A stretch of 64,000 nucleotides of DNA, from NCBI RefSeq assembly GCF_028595285.1, contig NZ_JAQQXQ010000006.1, positions 161,406-225,405 of the forward strand, in the 5' to 3' direction. Source of the DNA: Erythrobacter fulvus. GTDB taxonomy: Bacteria > Pseudomonadota > Alphaproteobacteria > Sphingomonadales > Sphingomonadaceae. Positions 29,658-38,343 of this stretch are shown here, piece after piece. Below the pieces are notes generated by a model that ran no database searches, was not told the origin of the DNA, and saw nothing but the letters and a program-made list of their open reading frames with translations. The position numbers and the translations under genes are program-made. Each line of letters opens with the position of its first letter. The stretch's first letter is position 1.

Positions 29658-29768
29658 GGCTGCTAGAGCGCCCGGGCCGACGCGGCAAGCCTGCTTGCAA
29701 AAGGTGCAAGAAATCGTGCCACGAACCGTCTTGCGCGGGCGCGAGGGCAACACTATGGGGCTGGCGGG

Positions 29769-30452
29769 ATGACACAGGACACTTCTTCGCAAGCTGATGC
29801 CGCAAGCCAGAATGGTGGCGGCGATCTGTTCAACACTGCCGCCGGCTGGGTGCTGGGCGCTGCGGGCCTCGGCCTCGGCCTTTCGATCCTTTCGGGAGGC
29901 TTTTTCCATGGCAGCAAGCCCGAACGGCCCGAGCAGCTCGGCTATGTGATCGAAGGCGCGGTCGAGGAGACTGCCGGCCCGAAGGAAGTCTCCGTTGCCG
30001 AGGCGTTGAACGCGATGCCGGTCGCCGATCTGGTCGCTGCGGGCGAGAAGGCCTTCGCCAAGTGCCAGAGCTGCCACACCGTGACGCAGGGCGGTGCCAA
30101 TGGCGTCGGCCCGAACCTCTACGGCGTGATGGGCGCCAATGTCGCGAACCACCCCGGTTTCGCCTATAGCGGCGAGCTGAAGGCGCTGGGCGGCCAGTGG
30201 GACTGGGAAAAGATGGATGCCTGGCTCAAGAACCCCAAGGGTATGGTCGCGGGCACCAAGATGAGCTTCGCCGGTCTGTCCAAGGTCGAGGATCGCGCAG
30301 CGATTTCCGCCTATCTTAACACGCTCGGCTCGAACCTCCCGCTCCCGGCTTATACGCCCGAGGCTCCGGCGGTCGAAGGCGATCTGGAGGCCGAGGCCGA
30401 AGCTGTGGCAGAGGCCGAAGCGGGTACCGATCCCGAAGCCGCGGTCGAATAA
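29769..30452 (+). CDS. membrane-anchored class I cytochrome c (CycM-like)
   Basis: This 227-aa protein has an uncleaved N-terminal anchor (WVLGAAGLGLGLSILSGGFF, about 27-46), then a linker and a cytochrome c domain with heme motif C99-Q-S-C102-H103 and axial Met165 (GTKMSF). The acidic Ala/Glu-rich tail (after about 195) is unusual. CycM-type proteins pass electrons from the bc1 complex to terminal oxidases. It is divergent from prephenate dehydratase and convergent with rlmE. Confidence 0.92.
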   Translation: MTQDTSSQADAASQNGGGDLFNTAAGWVLGAAGLGLGLSILSGGFFHGSKPERPEQLGYVIEGAVEETAGPKEVSVAEALNAMPVADLVAAGEKAFAKCQSCHTVTQGGANGVGPNLYGVMGANVANHPGFAYSGELKALGGQWDWEKMDAWLKNPKGMVAGTKMSFAGLSKVEDRAAISAYLNTLGSNLPLPAYTPEAPAVEGDLEAEAEAVAEAEAGTDPEAAVE

Positions 30453-30462
30453 GACCGGCGCC

Positions 30463-30484
30463 GGGGCGCGTCTAGCCGCGCCCC
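30463..30484. terminator. GC-rich hairpin between convergent genes
   Basis: GGGGCGCG (30463-30470) pairs perfectly with CGCGCCCC (30477-30484) around a 6-base loop. It lies at the meeting point of the cytochrome c and rlmE genes and covers the rlmE stop. There is no T-run, so it may be a weak bidirectional barrier rather than a classic intrinsic terminator. Confidence 0.35.
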
Positions 30485-31137
30485 TTGAACTTCTGTGCGA
30501 CGACATACCATTCCGACGAGCCCTTGCGGCTCGCCGGGGGTTTGGCGTGCTTGACGCTGGCAAAATGCTTTTTCAGCAGCGCCAGCAGCTCGCTGTCGGT
30601 GCCGCCGGCCAGCACCTTGGCGACGAACGCGCCGCCTTGCGCGAGATTTTCCACCGCAAACCACGCCGCCGCCTCGACCAGCCCCATGGTGCGCAGGTGA
30701 TCGGTTTGTTTGTGGCCGACGGTGTTGGCCGCCATGTCCGACAGCACCAGATCGGGCGGTCCGCCGAGCGCTTCGGCAAGGGCGGCCGGGGCCTCGTCTG
30801 CCATGAAATCCATCTGGAAGATGGTGACGCCTTCGATCGGCTCCACGGGCAGAAGATCGATCCCCACCACTTCGGCTTTCGGCGCTTTCTGGCGCACCAC
30901 CTGCGTCCAGCCGCCGGGCGCGATGCCGAGATCGACCACGCGGGCCGCGCCTTTGAGCAGCGCGAATTTCTCGTCCAGCTCGATCAGCTTGTAGGCGGCG
31001 CGGCTGCGATAGCCGTCAGCCTTGGCCTGACGAACGTAGGGATCGTTAAGCTGGCGTTCGAGCCACCGCACCTGGCTGGCGGTGCGCCCGCGCGCGGTCT
31101 TCACCCGCTTGTCGGGTGTCTTGCCCGCGCGGCTCAT
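30472..31137 (-). CDS. rlmE: 23S rRNA (uridine-2'-O)-methyltransferase
   Basis: This 221-aa protein matches RlmE (FtsJ/RrmJ): DGYRSRAAYKLIELDEKF with the catalytic Lys, RVVDLGIAPGGWTQVV as the SAM-binding motif I, VLSDMAANTVGHKQTDH with the catalytic Asp, and FVAKVLAGG with the second Lys. It methylates U2552 of 23S rRNA during late 50S assembly. The start overlaps the stop of the upstream Ppx/GppA gene (ATGA), so the two are coupled. Confidence 0.94.
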   Translation of the reverse strand: MSRAGKTPDKRVKTARGRTASQVRWLERQLNDPYVRQAKADGYRSRAAYKLIELDEKFALLKGAARVVDLGIAPGGWTQVVRQKAPKAEVVGIDLLPVEPIEGVTIFQMDFMADEAPAALAEALGGPPDLVLSDMAANTVGHKQTDHLRTMGLVEAAAWFAVENLAQGGAFVAKVLAGGTDSELLALLKKHFASVKHAKPPASRKGSSEWYVVAQKFKGRG

Positions 31138-32375
31138 CTTACAGACTGCCCGGAGCGTTGCTGGTGGAGCGCGCGCAAGCTGCGTTCGGATCGGCGTTCG
31201 GCTGCCATCAGGCTCCTCAGGATGCCTTCGCGGATGCCGCGATCGGCGACGCCGAGCCGCCGCGCCGGCCACAGGTCGAGAATCGATTCGAGAATCGCGC
31301 AGCCCGCGACCACCAGATCGGCGCGATCCTGCCCGATACAGGGCAGGGTGCTGCGTTCATAAGGGGTCATAACGCTGAGTCTTGCGCTGATCTCGCGCAT
31401 TTCCGTCGCCGGCACGATCAGTCCGTCCACCGCCTTCCGATCATAGCTCGGCAGTTCGAGATAGAGGCTGGCAAGCGTCGTCACAGTGCCGCTGGTGCCC
31501 AGCAGGCGGATGTCGCGATGCCGGGCGGCACCAGCCACCCGCGCGGCAAAGGGCGCAAAGCTTTCGGCCACCAGACGGCGCATTTCGGCATAGCGGGCCA
31601 GCCGCGCGCTCTCGCCCTCTTCGCTGCGTCCGACCGTGTCGGTCAGCGAGACGACGCCCCATGGCACGCTCTGCCAGTCGAGGATGCGCGGCACCCGGCT
31701 GGCTTCCGGTCCACCCGCCTCGACCAGTACCAGCTCGGTCGACCCGCCGCCGATGTCGAAGATCATCGCGGGACCATCGCCCGCTTCCAGCAGGATGTGG
31801 CAACCCAGCACTGCTAGGCGCGCCTCTTCCTCGGCGCTGATGATGTCGAGCGCGATGCCGGTCTCGCGGCGCACGCGCTCGATGAAATCGGGGCCGTTCG
31901 CGGCCCGGCGGCAGGCCTCGGTCGCGACCGAGCGGGCAAGCCGGACATTGCGGCGTTGCAGCTTCTCGGCGCAGATCGTCAGTGCGGACATTGTGCGATC
32001 CATCGCCTTGTCCGACAGGCGTCCGCTGGTGGCGAGGCCTTCGCCCAGCTTCACCACCCGGCTGAAGGCATCGATCACGGTGAAATCCCGGCCCGATGGG
32101 CGCGCGATCAGCAAGCGGCAGTTGTTGGTGCCGAGATCCAGCGCGGCATAGGCCTCGCCGTGGTGGCCCGGGCGCAAAGTTCCGATCGCGGAAAGATCAT
32201 GTTCCGCGCGTCGATTGCCTGATGCCGTTGCACCATTGGCACGGCCATCACGGCCGTTCCTGCGCGGTTCGGGCTGGGGGGCGCGTTTGTAGCGAAAATC
32301 GGCTACCTTGCCGGACTTCGAGCCCCGTTTCTTGCCAGCCCTGGCATTCCTGTCCGGCGGCAGAGTGTCCGCCAT
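31134..32375 (-). CDS. Ppx/GppA phosphatase family protein
   Basis: This 413-aa protein belongs to the ASKHA fold family: YAALDLGTNNCRLLIA (phosphate 1), IFDIGGGSTELVLVE (phosphate 2) and LGTSGTVTTLASL. A basic, disordered N-terminal extension of about 70 residues (RNARAGKKRGSK and similar) precedes the domain. The family hydrolyses polyphosphate and/or pppGpp, linking stringent response and phosphate storage. Which activity dominates cannot be told here. It is translationally coupled to rlmE. Confidence 0.9.
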   Translation of the reverse strand: MADTLPPDRNARAGKKRGSKSGKVADFRYKRAPQPEPRRNGRDGRANGATASGNRRAEHDLSAIGTLRPGHHGEAYAALDLGTNNCRLLIARPSGRDFTVIDAFSRVVKLGEGLATSGRLSDKAMDRTMSALTICAEKLQRRNVRLARSVATEACRRAANGPDFIERVRRETGIALDIISAEEEARLAVLGCHILLEAGDGPAMIFDIGGGSTELVLVEAGGPEASRVPRILDWQSVPWGVVSLTDTVGRSEEGESARLARYAEMRRLVAESFAPFAARVAGAARHRDIRLLGTSGTVTTLASLYLELPSYDRKAVDGLIVPATEMREISARLSVMTPYERSTLPCIGQDRADLVVAGCAILESILDLWPARRLGVADRGIREGILRSLMAAERRSERSLRALHQQRSGQSVR

Positions 32376-32556
32376 GATCCTTGTACTTTCTCATCACCGC
32401 TGCGCGCATGTGCGCACAGAGCACCTGAAGCCAAGCTAACCCAAGCGCACGGGCAGGGCAAGCGGGCGCGATGCAGCATGGCCTTGACCTTGGCCGCGCA
32501 TAAAACTAGGGAGCGCCCTCGCTGACCCCGTCGGGCCCCGTCCGCCGGAATGCCAA

Positions 32557-32630
32557 TGCCCCGTCCTCTAATGGTAAGAGAGCGGACTCTGACTCCGTCA
32601 ATCAAGGTTCGAATCCTTGCGGGGCATCCA
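32557..32630 (+). tRNA. tRNA-Gln (anticodon CTG)
   Basis: The 74-base sequence folds as a tRNA. Acceptor TGCCCCG pairs with CGGGGCA, the anticodon loop is CTCTGAC giving CTG, the T-arm has GGTTCGAATCC, and CCA is encoded at the 3' end. It reads CAG glutamine codons. Confidence 0.95.
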
Positions 32631-32736
32631 GCAACACCATCACACCATTGCCCGCCAGCCCCCGCGTGTTCCACGTGAAACACCGCGCGAGCGTCGCCTA
32701 TTGCGGGTCTGACGGGGGACTACTAGGGGTCTGGAC

Positions 32737-33612
32737 ATGACCGACAAAGACCTGACGAACCGCAAGTTCTACCGTGCGGGCGAGGAAACCCGTTTTGCCG
32801 AGGGCGTGCCCGAGCGCACCCCGCAGACCGCGCATCCGGCCTACAAGCTGGCGTTCCGCGATACCGATTTCCTGCTGCGCGACGAGCTGCGGCCGGTGCG
32901 CTTCCAGCTGGAATTGCTCAAGACCGAGATGCTGCTCGACGAGGCGCGGGTCGGCTCGACCATGGTGATGTACGGCTCCGCCCGCATTCCGTCGCCGGCG
33001 CAGGCCGAAGCGCGTCTGGAAGCGGCGCAGCAGGGCAGCGAATATGATCGCAAGGTGGCGCAGCGCCTCGCCGAGAAGGCGAAGTATTACGACGAGGCCT
33101 ACAAGCTGGCGCGGATGGTCAGCGAAAAGGCGATCATCGAGGACGGCAAGCGCCAGTTCGTCGTCACCACCGGCGGCGGGCCGTCGATCATGGAGGCCGG
33201 CAATCGCGGCGCGTCGGACGCGGGCAGCGAATCGATCGGGCTCAACATCGTGTTGCCGCACGAACAGGCGCCCAATCCCTATGTGACGCCCTATCTCAGC
33301 TTCCAGTTCCACTACTTCGCGCTGCGCAAGATGCACTTCCTGCTGCGCGCGCGGGCGGTGGCGGTGTTCCCGGGCGGGTTCGGGACGTTCGACGAATTCT
33401 TCGAGCTGCTGACCCTGATCCAGACCGGCAAGATGAAGCCGATCCCGATCATCCTGTTCGGCAAGGATTTCTGGACGCGGGTGATCGATTTCGAGGCGCT
33501 GGCCGAGGAAGGCACGATCTCCAAGGCCGATCTTGATCTGTTCACATGGTGCGAAACCGCCGAAGAGGCATGGGCCAGCATCGCCGGCTTCTATGAGCTG
33601 TCCGAAGACTGA
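32737..33612 (+). CDS. LOG-family (TIGR00730-like) phosphoribohydrolase
   Basis: This 291-aa protein has the LOG signatures GGGPSIMEAGNRG (146-158) and PGGFGTFDE (212-220). Family members act as cytokinin riboside monophosphate phosphoribohydrolases or related nucleotide hydrolases; older databases call them lysine decarboxylases, which is wrong. It is of the longer type with an N-terminal helical extension of about 70 residues. The following GNAT gene overlaps its end by 20 bases. Confidence 0.9.
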   Translation: MTDKDLTNRKFYRAGEETRFAEGVPERTPQTAHPAYKLAFRDTDFLLRDELRPVRFQLELLKTEMLLDEARVGSTMVMYGSARIPSPAQAEARLEAAQQGSEYDRKVAQRLAEKAKYYDEAYKLARMVSEKAIIEDGKRQFVVTTGGGPSIMEAGNRGASDAGSESIGLNIVLPHEQAPNPYVTPYLSFQFHYFALRKMHFLLRARAVAVFPGGFGTFDEFFELLTLIQTGKMKPIPIILFGKDFWTRVIDFEALAEEGTISKADLDLFTWCETAEEAWASIAGFYELSED

Positions 33613-34129
33613 TCCGGTTATCTGCACCGCGCGGCTGGTGCTGCGCCGGGTGCGGCCGGAAGCGGATTTCGCGGCCATGCACGCGATCCTGAGCAATCCG
33701 CAGGCCATGGCCTTCTGGTCAACCCCGCCGCACGAGACCGGGGCGCAGACCCGCGACTGGCTGGCGGCAATGGCTGCGACAGGGCCAGACGAGTGCGACG
33801 ATTTCATCATCGAATATCAGGGGCGCGCCATCGGTAAGGCGGGTTTCTTTCGCTTTCCCGATGTCGGTTACATCATCGATCCGGCGATGTGGGGACAAGG
33901 CATCGCCAGCGAGGCGCTGGTGCCGATCATCGCGCGCGCCTTTACGCTCTACGGACAGGCGCGCCTGGTCGCGGATGTCGATCCGCGCAATGCGGGCTCG
34001 ATACGGCTACTGGAAAAGCTCGGGTTTGCCGAAACCCACCGAGCCGAGCGGACATGGTGCATCGCCGGCCAGTGGTGCGATTCGGTCTATTTCGCCCTGT
34101 CGCGGGAGGATTGGCAGGCGCGGGCATAG
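33593..34129 (+). CDS. GNAT N-acetyltransferase, RimJ/RimL-like
   Basis: This 178-aa protein has TARLVLRRVRPEADFAAMHAI at the start, GYIIDPAMWGQGIASEALVPI as the acetyl-CoA site, and LVADVDPRNAGSIRLLEKLGF, all typical of the ribosomal-protein-acetyltransferase-like GNAT subfamily. The ATG at 33593 overlaps the LOG gene by 20 bases. Substrate unknown. Confidence 0.88.
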   Translation: MSCPKTDPVICTARLVLRRVRPEADFAAMHAILSNPQAMAFWSTPPHETGAQTRDWLAAMAATGPDECDDFIIEYQGRAIGKAGFFRFPDVGYIIDPAMWGQGIASEALVPIIARAFTLYGQARLVADVDPRNAGSIRLLEKLGFAETHRAERTWCIAGQWCDSVYFALSREDWQARA

Positions 34130-34159
34130 GCCTTGCGTCCGGCGCGCTCCTACTTCCCG

Positions 34160-34993
34160 TCAATCCAGCCGCCGCACCGCGTGATGCCCGAGCGGGCCGT
34201 TCCCCGCGCCGAAACCGGGCGCGGCCTCGATCGCGCGTATCACGAAGTGGCGGCCGAGCCTGACCGCGTGTTCCAAGGGTTGGCCGTGGCCCAGCAGCGT
34301 CGCAATCGCCGATGACAGCGTGCAGCCGGTGCCATGGGTGTGCGGCGTATTGATCCGGGCATGCTCGAAATGCAGCGCCCGCGCCTCGCCCGCCACCGAA
34401 CCGGGCATGTAGAGCACGTCGATAATCCGCGCGTCCGAGGTATGCCCGCCTTTGGCCAGCACCGCTGCGCCTGTCATCTGCGACAATTCCTCGGCGGCTT
34501 CGACCATCTGTTCGCTGGTGGAGAGGCTGCGGCCGAGCAGGTGGCCGAGTTCGGGCAGGTTGGGCGTGATCAACGCCGCGCGCGGGAACAGCAGTTCGCG
34601 CAGGGCCGCGATCGCCTCGGGATCGATCAGCGCCGCGCCGCTGGTGGCGATCATCACCGGATCGAGCACGATCGGCGCCTTCACGCCCTCCAGCGCGCGG
34701 GCGACGTGGGCGATAATGTCGGCATCATGCAGCATCCCGATCTTGACGGCGTCCACGCCGATGTCGGTGATGCAGGAGGCGATCTGTTCGGCCACCATGT
34801 CGCCCGCCATCGGCGCAATCGCCTGCACCCCGACAGAATTCTGCGCGGTGACGGCGGTGATCGCGGTCATGCCGTATCCGCCGAGCATCGCGATGGTCTT
34901 GAGGTCGGCCTGGATGCCGGCACCTCCCGACGAATCGGAGCCGGCAATGCTGAGGATGCGCGGAAGGGGGCGGGTAGGGGAGGGGCTGGTCAT
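34160..34993 (-). CDS. thiD: hydroxymethylpyrimidine/phosphomethylpyrimidine kinase
   Basis: This 277-aa ribokinase-fold protein has LSIAGSDSSGGAGIQADLKT, GYGMTAITAVTAQNS, VLDPVMIATSGAALID and THGTGCTLSSAIA, the last holding the catalytic Asp-equivalent/anion-hole loop. ThiD phosphorylates HMP and HMP-phosphate for thiamine synthesis. The start at 34993 fits the family; no thiamine riboswitch was recognised upstream. It is convergent with the GNAT gene. Confidence 0.93.
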   Translation of the reverse strand: MTSPSPTRPLPRILSIAGSDSSGGAGIQADLKTIAMLGGYGMTAITAVTAQNSVGVQAIAPMAGDMVAEQIASCITDIGVDAVKIGMLHDADIIAHVARALEGVKAPIVLDPVMIATSGAALIDPEAIAALRELLFPRAALITPNLPELGHLLGRSLSTSEQMVEAAEELSQMTGAAVLAKGGHTSDARIIDVLYMPGSVAGEARALHFEHARINTPHTHGTGCTLSSAIATLLGHGQPLEHAVRLGRHFVIRAIEAAPGFGAGNGPLGHHAVRRLD

Positions 34994-35187
34994 GCCCCGC
35001 GCCATAGCAAGCCTGCGCATTCGCGGGGATGGTTTTTGCAGGAATTGCGCCGGAGGGCGGCTTTCAGGAATGCCCGATGCCTTGCGTCATGACCGGTGAT
35101 GGGTGGGAAGCGGATAGCGCATTTCTTCAATAGGCGGTGCCGCAAGGCATGTGCGGGTTCCGCCGCGCACCGGCTGCTCATGTCCCG

Positions 35188-36417
35188 CTACCGTGTGAAG
35201 ACCGCGCCGTGCGGCTTGGCCGAGCCTGTGAAACCGTGCGGCCAAGCCCGGGCATCGAAGCTGAAGCCAACCTTGCCGTCCACGTCCCGGAATGCCTCGT
35301 CGATCGAAAGCTCGCCCGTGGCCTCGTCAAGCTTGAGCAGGTAAGTGCGATCGCCTTCGCGGCCCGACGTGACGACCAGCCGCTTCGCTTTGGGGTCCCA
35401 GCCGGTCCAATGCGATGCATACTTGTCGTCGATGACGAGCTGGGCAACTTCCCGCACCTTCTCGCCGTCGCTGATGTCGAGCACAACGAAGCCGTGGATC
35501 GCCGGCACAGATTGGATAAGGTAATTTCCGACAATCGTCGGCACGCCGCACCAACTGCCGGTGAACTGGTGCACCAGCCGTGCAACTGGCTGCGGCGTGT
35601 CCAACCCGGTTACCCGCTGCACCCCGCAAGACAACGTCTGGATATAGACCGATCCATCGGCCGCAACGCGTGCCTCCTCCGGGGAGATATGTCCGCTGAG
35701 GCTCGGCCCCGGATCGAGCCGGTGGGTTCCAAGCAGCTTCAGGTCGGATAAGCGGAAGATTTGATACGTGTTGCTGGTCAGCAGATAATCATCGCCCATT
35801 GGCGAGTTAGTAACCAGCACCCGGTCGATCCCGGGAAGCACGGCAAGGCTGTAGGGCAAGAGGCCCTCGTTGCCGAACGCCGGGTCGACATTGCTCGCGG
35901 CGCGCACCGCAGTCCCAGCCTCAGTAATCTCGACGATCCCTCCGCTCGTGCCGCTCATCGCCATGACATCATGCCCCGCATGATCACCGTGAGCCGCATA
36001 TTGGAAGCTTGCCAGCACGTTGCCATTAGGAAGGCGCAAGAAGCTGTGTGGCATGGCATAGCCTGCCAGATTACCAAAGACCGCGATCTCCTTCGGACGA
36101 AGCGGTTCGGTAAGATCCATCACGACCGTGCGGCCCGCGTCATGATCATTGGCGAACAGCTTGGCGCTCGCGGGCATGACGTATTCAGTATGATGCGGGT
36201 TGTTGCTGGTCTGGTCGGTTGCCGCACTGGCGAGCAGTTGGCCGTAGGTAGGCGAGGCGGGATCTGCATCAATCACCGCGATGAAGTTCTTGTCTGTCTT
36301 GGCACGGTCGCCCGCCCAGACGAACAGGTGATGTCCCTTCGCACCGACTTCCTGAGCGGACGCTGAAACGGTAGTAACGGCACAAAAGGCCGCGATGACC
36401 GCCACCAAATTTCTCAT
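35188..36417 (-). CDS. secreted beta-propeller-like protein of unknown function
   Basis: This 409-aa protein begins with a signal peptide (RNLVAVIAAFCAVTTVSASAQ). The mature part is a series of repeated strands resembling a seven-blade propeller (for example FVWAGDRAKTDKNFIAVIDA, SFLRLPNGNVLASFQ, GGIVEITEAG, GFVVLDISDG). NPHHTEYVMP and HDAGRTVVMDL give a loose resemblance to SBP56/methanethiol oxidase-like propellers, which I treat as a weak hint. ATG 36417 is chosen because GGGGGAG lies 6 bases before it. Base and codon use look somewhat less GC-biased than the flanks. Confidence 0.65.
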   Translation of the reverse strand: MRNLVAVIAAFCAVTTVSASAQEVGAKGHHLFVWAGDRAKTDKNFIAVIDADPASPTYGQLLASAATDQTSNNPHHTEYVMPASAKLFANDHDAGRTVVMDLTEPLRPKEIAVFGNLAGYAMPHSFLRLPNGNVLASFQYAAHGDHAGHDVMAMSGTSGGIVEITEAGTAVRAASNVDPAFGNEGLLPYSLAVLPGIDRVLVTNSPMGDDYLLTSNTYQIFRLSDLKLLGTHRLDPGPSLSGHISPEEARVAADGSVYIQTLSCGVQRVTGLDTPQPVARLVHQFTGSWCGVPTIVGNYLIQSVPAIHGFVVLDISDGEKVREVAQLVIDDKYASHWTGWDPKAKRLVVTSGREGDRTYLLKLDEATGELSIDEAFRDVDGKVGFSFDARAWPHGFTGSAKPHGAVFTR

Positions 36418-36671
36418 CTGCATCTCCCCCCAAACACGCCGCAATCAGTGAGCAAATAGCTTAGTATTTAGGTCAAGGCCACCAGGGTAGCCGCCCATCA
36501 CGGGCGACCCATGCCGCTCGGGTCAGCTACCCACCGCGATTGATCTCTGTCGCGCGTCCCGCTCAAGAACCCCGATTTTTCCTTCACATGTTCGAGTGGC
36601 GGCTTTGGGCTCGCAAGCCGAATGTCTGCTTTTGGTCCGGATCGCGGCAAAGCGGACGCGGCCGATCCCGT

Positions 36672-36896
36672 TCAGCCCTTGAACCTGCGCTGGGTCGAGG
36701 GCGGATACTTCGCATGAAGCGCCTTGGCGCGCGTGGGCCGGTCCATCAGCTCGCCCCCGCAATTGGGACAGCGATCGTCCAGATCCTCGGCGCATTCGGC
36801 GCAGAAGGTGCATTCGAACGAGCAGATGAAGGCGCCGGGCGCCTCTGCCGGAAGATCATTGCCGCAGGTTTCGCAATCGGGGCGCATTTCGAGCAT
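36672..36896 (-). CDS. DUF1272 small zinc-ribbon-like protein
   Basis: This 74-aa protein matches DUF1272: MLEMRPDCETCGNDLP, FICSFECTFCAECAED and RCPNCGGELMDRP, with seven or eight cysteines in CxxC pairs likely binding two zincs. The C-terminal RPTRAKALHAKYPPS is also conserved. Function is unknown. It lies 11 bases downstream of glmM and may be co-transcribed. Confidence 0.88.
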   Translation of the reverse strand: MLEMRPDCETCGNDLPAEAPGAFICSFECTFCAECAEDLDDRCPNCGGELMDRPTRAKALHAKYPPSTQRRFKG

Positions 36897-36907
36897 TGCC
36901 AGTTCTC

Positions 36908-38245
36908 CTACACCGCCGCCCGCACGGCTTCGCAAATGGCGTCGACCACCTGTTCGACCTGTGCCTGATCGTCGCCTTCGGCCATCACGCGGATGACGGG
37001 TTCTGTGCCCGAAGGGCGGATCACAAGGCGGCCCTTGCCCGCCAGCGCGGCTTCCGCCTCGGCGATCACCGCCTGCACCTGCGGGTTTTCCAGCGGTTTC
37101 CCGCCTTCGTAGCGCACGTTCTTGAGCAGCTGCGGGACGGGATCGAACACGTGCAGCAGCTCGCTGGCAGGCTTGCCCGACCGGACGAGGCTGGCCAGCA
37201 CCCGAAGCGCCGCGACCGTCCCGTCGCCGGTGGTGGCGTGATCAAGCAGGATCATGTGGCCCGACTGCTCGCCGCCCACATTGAACCCGCCTTCCTTCAT
37301 CCGTTCGAGCACGTAGCGGTCGCCCACCTTGGTGCGCTCCAGCGTCAGGCCGATCCCGGCAAGGTAGCGTTCGAGCCCGAGATTGCTCATTACCGTCGCC
37401 ACGATCCCGCCGCCGCGAAGGCTTCCGCGTTCCTGCATACGGGTGGCGATCAGCGCCATGATCTGGTCGCCATCGACCGCGCGGCCTTTCTCGTCGACCA
37501 CGATCAGCCGGTCGGCATCGCCGTCGAGCGCAATGCCGATATCCGCACCTTCCTCGACCACCTTTGCCTGCAAGGCGGCAATTGCGGTGGAGCCGACGCC
37601 GTCGTTGATATTGGTGCCGTTGGGGGTAACCCCCACTGCGATCACATCCGCGCCCAGCTCCCAGATCGCGCTGGGTGCAACCTGATAGGCCGCACCATTG
37701 GCGCAATCGACCACCACCTTGAGGCCATCGAAGCGGATTTCCGCCGCTACCGACTGCTTGACCGCATGGATATAGCGCCCGCGCGCATCCTCGATCCGGC
37801 GCGCGCGGCCGATCTTTTCCGCCGGGGCAAGCGGGATGTCGGTTTCCATCAGCCGTTCGATTTCGGCCTCGGCCTCGTCCGACAGCTTGAAGCCGTCAGG
37901 GCCGAACAGCTTGATGCCGTTGTCGGGGAAAGGATTGTGGCTGGCAGAGATCATCACGCCGAGATCGGCGCGCATTTCGCGGGTGAGCAGGGCGATCGCC
38001 GGGGTCGGCAAAGGCCCGGTCATGATCACGTCGATCCCGACCGAGGTGAAGCCCGCCACCAGCGCGCTTTCCATCATGTAGCCCGACAGGCGGGTGTCCT
38101 TGCCGATCACCACCCGGTGCCGGTGTCCGCCGCGCACGAAGTGGCGTCCGGCCGCCTGTCCGACCTTCATCGCAGTCGCCGCGGTCATAACGCCGTCATT
38201 GGTGCGGCCCCTGATGCCGTCGGTTCCGAACAGCTTGCGTGCCAT
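36908..38245 (-). CDS. glmM: phosphoglucosamine mutase
   Basis: This 445-aa protein is full length for GlmM. It begins [15 protein letters not shown], has the phosphoserine loop [17 protein letters not shown] (Ser102), the metal-binding DGDADR motif in [14 protein letters not shown], and the sugar-binding GGEQSGHMI. It interconverts glucosamine-6-P and glucosamine-1-P on the way to UDP-GlcNAc for peptidoglycan and LPS. Confidence 0.96.
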   Translation of the reverse strand: MARKLFGTDGIRGRTNDGVMTAATAMKVGQAAGRHFVRGGHRHRVVIGKDTRLSGYMMESALVAGFTSVGIDVIMTGPLPTPAIALLTREMRADLGVMISASHNPFPDNGIKLFGPDGFKLSDEAEAEIERLMETDIPLAPAEKIGRARRIEDARGRYIHAVKQSVAAEIRFDGLKVVVDCANGAAYQVAPSAIWELGADVIAVGVTPNGTNINDGVGSTAIAALQAKVVEEGADIGIALDGDADRLIVVDEKGRAVDGDQIMALIATRMQERGSLRGGGIVATVMSNLGLERYLAGIGLTLERTKVGDRYVLERMKEGGFNVGGEQSGHMILLDHATTGDGTVAALRVLASLVRSGKPASELLHVFDPVPQLLKNVRYEGGKPLENPQVQAVIAEAEAALAGKGRLVIRPSGTEPVIRVMAEGDDQAQVEQVVDAICEAVRAAV

Positions 38246-38343
38246 GAATTCGCCTACCCCGTCCCTCGGTCAAGATTGTCTCGCGCTTCTGGCGCGGTTA
38301 TCGCGCAAAGGGAAGGGCAAGCCGCCCGCGGAAGGAAACGAAA

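Noticed and set aside
29658..30563. N-terminal extension of prephenate dehydratase
   Set aside because: It is antisense to the cytochrome c gene, whose heme motif is clear, and the family starts near 29657.
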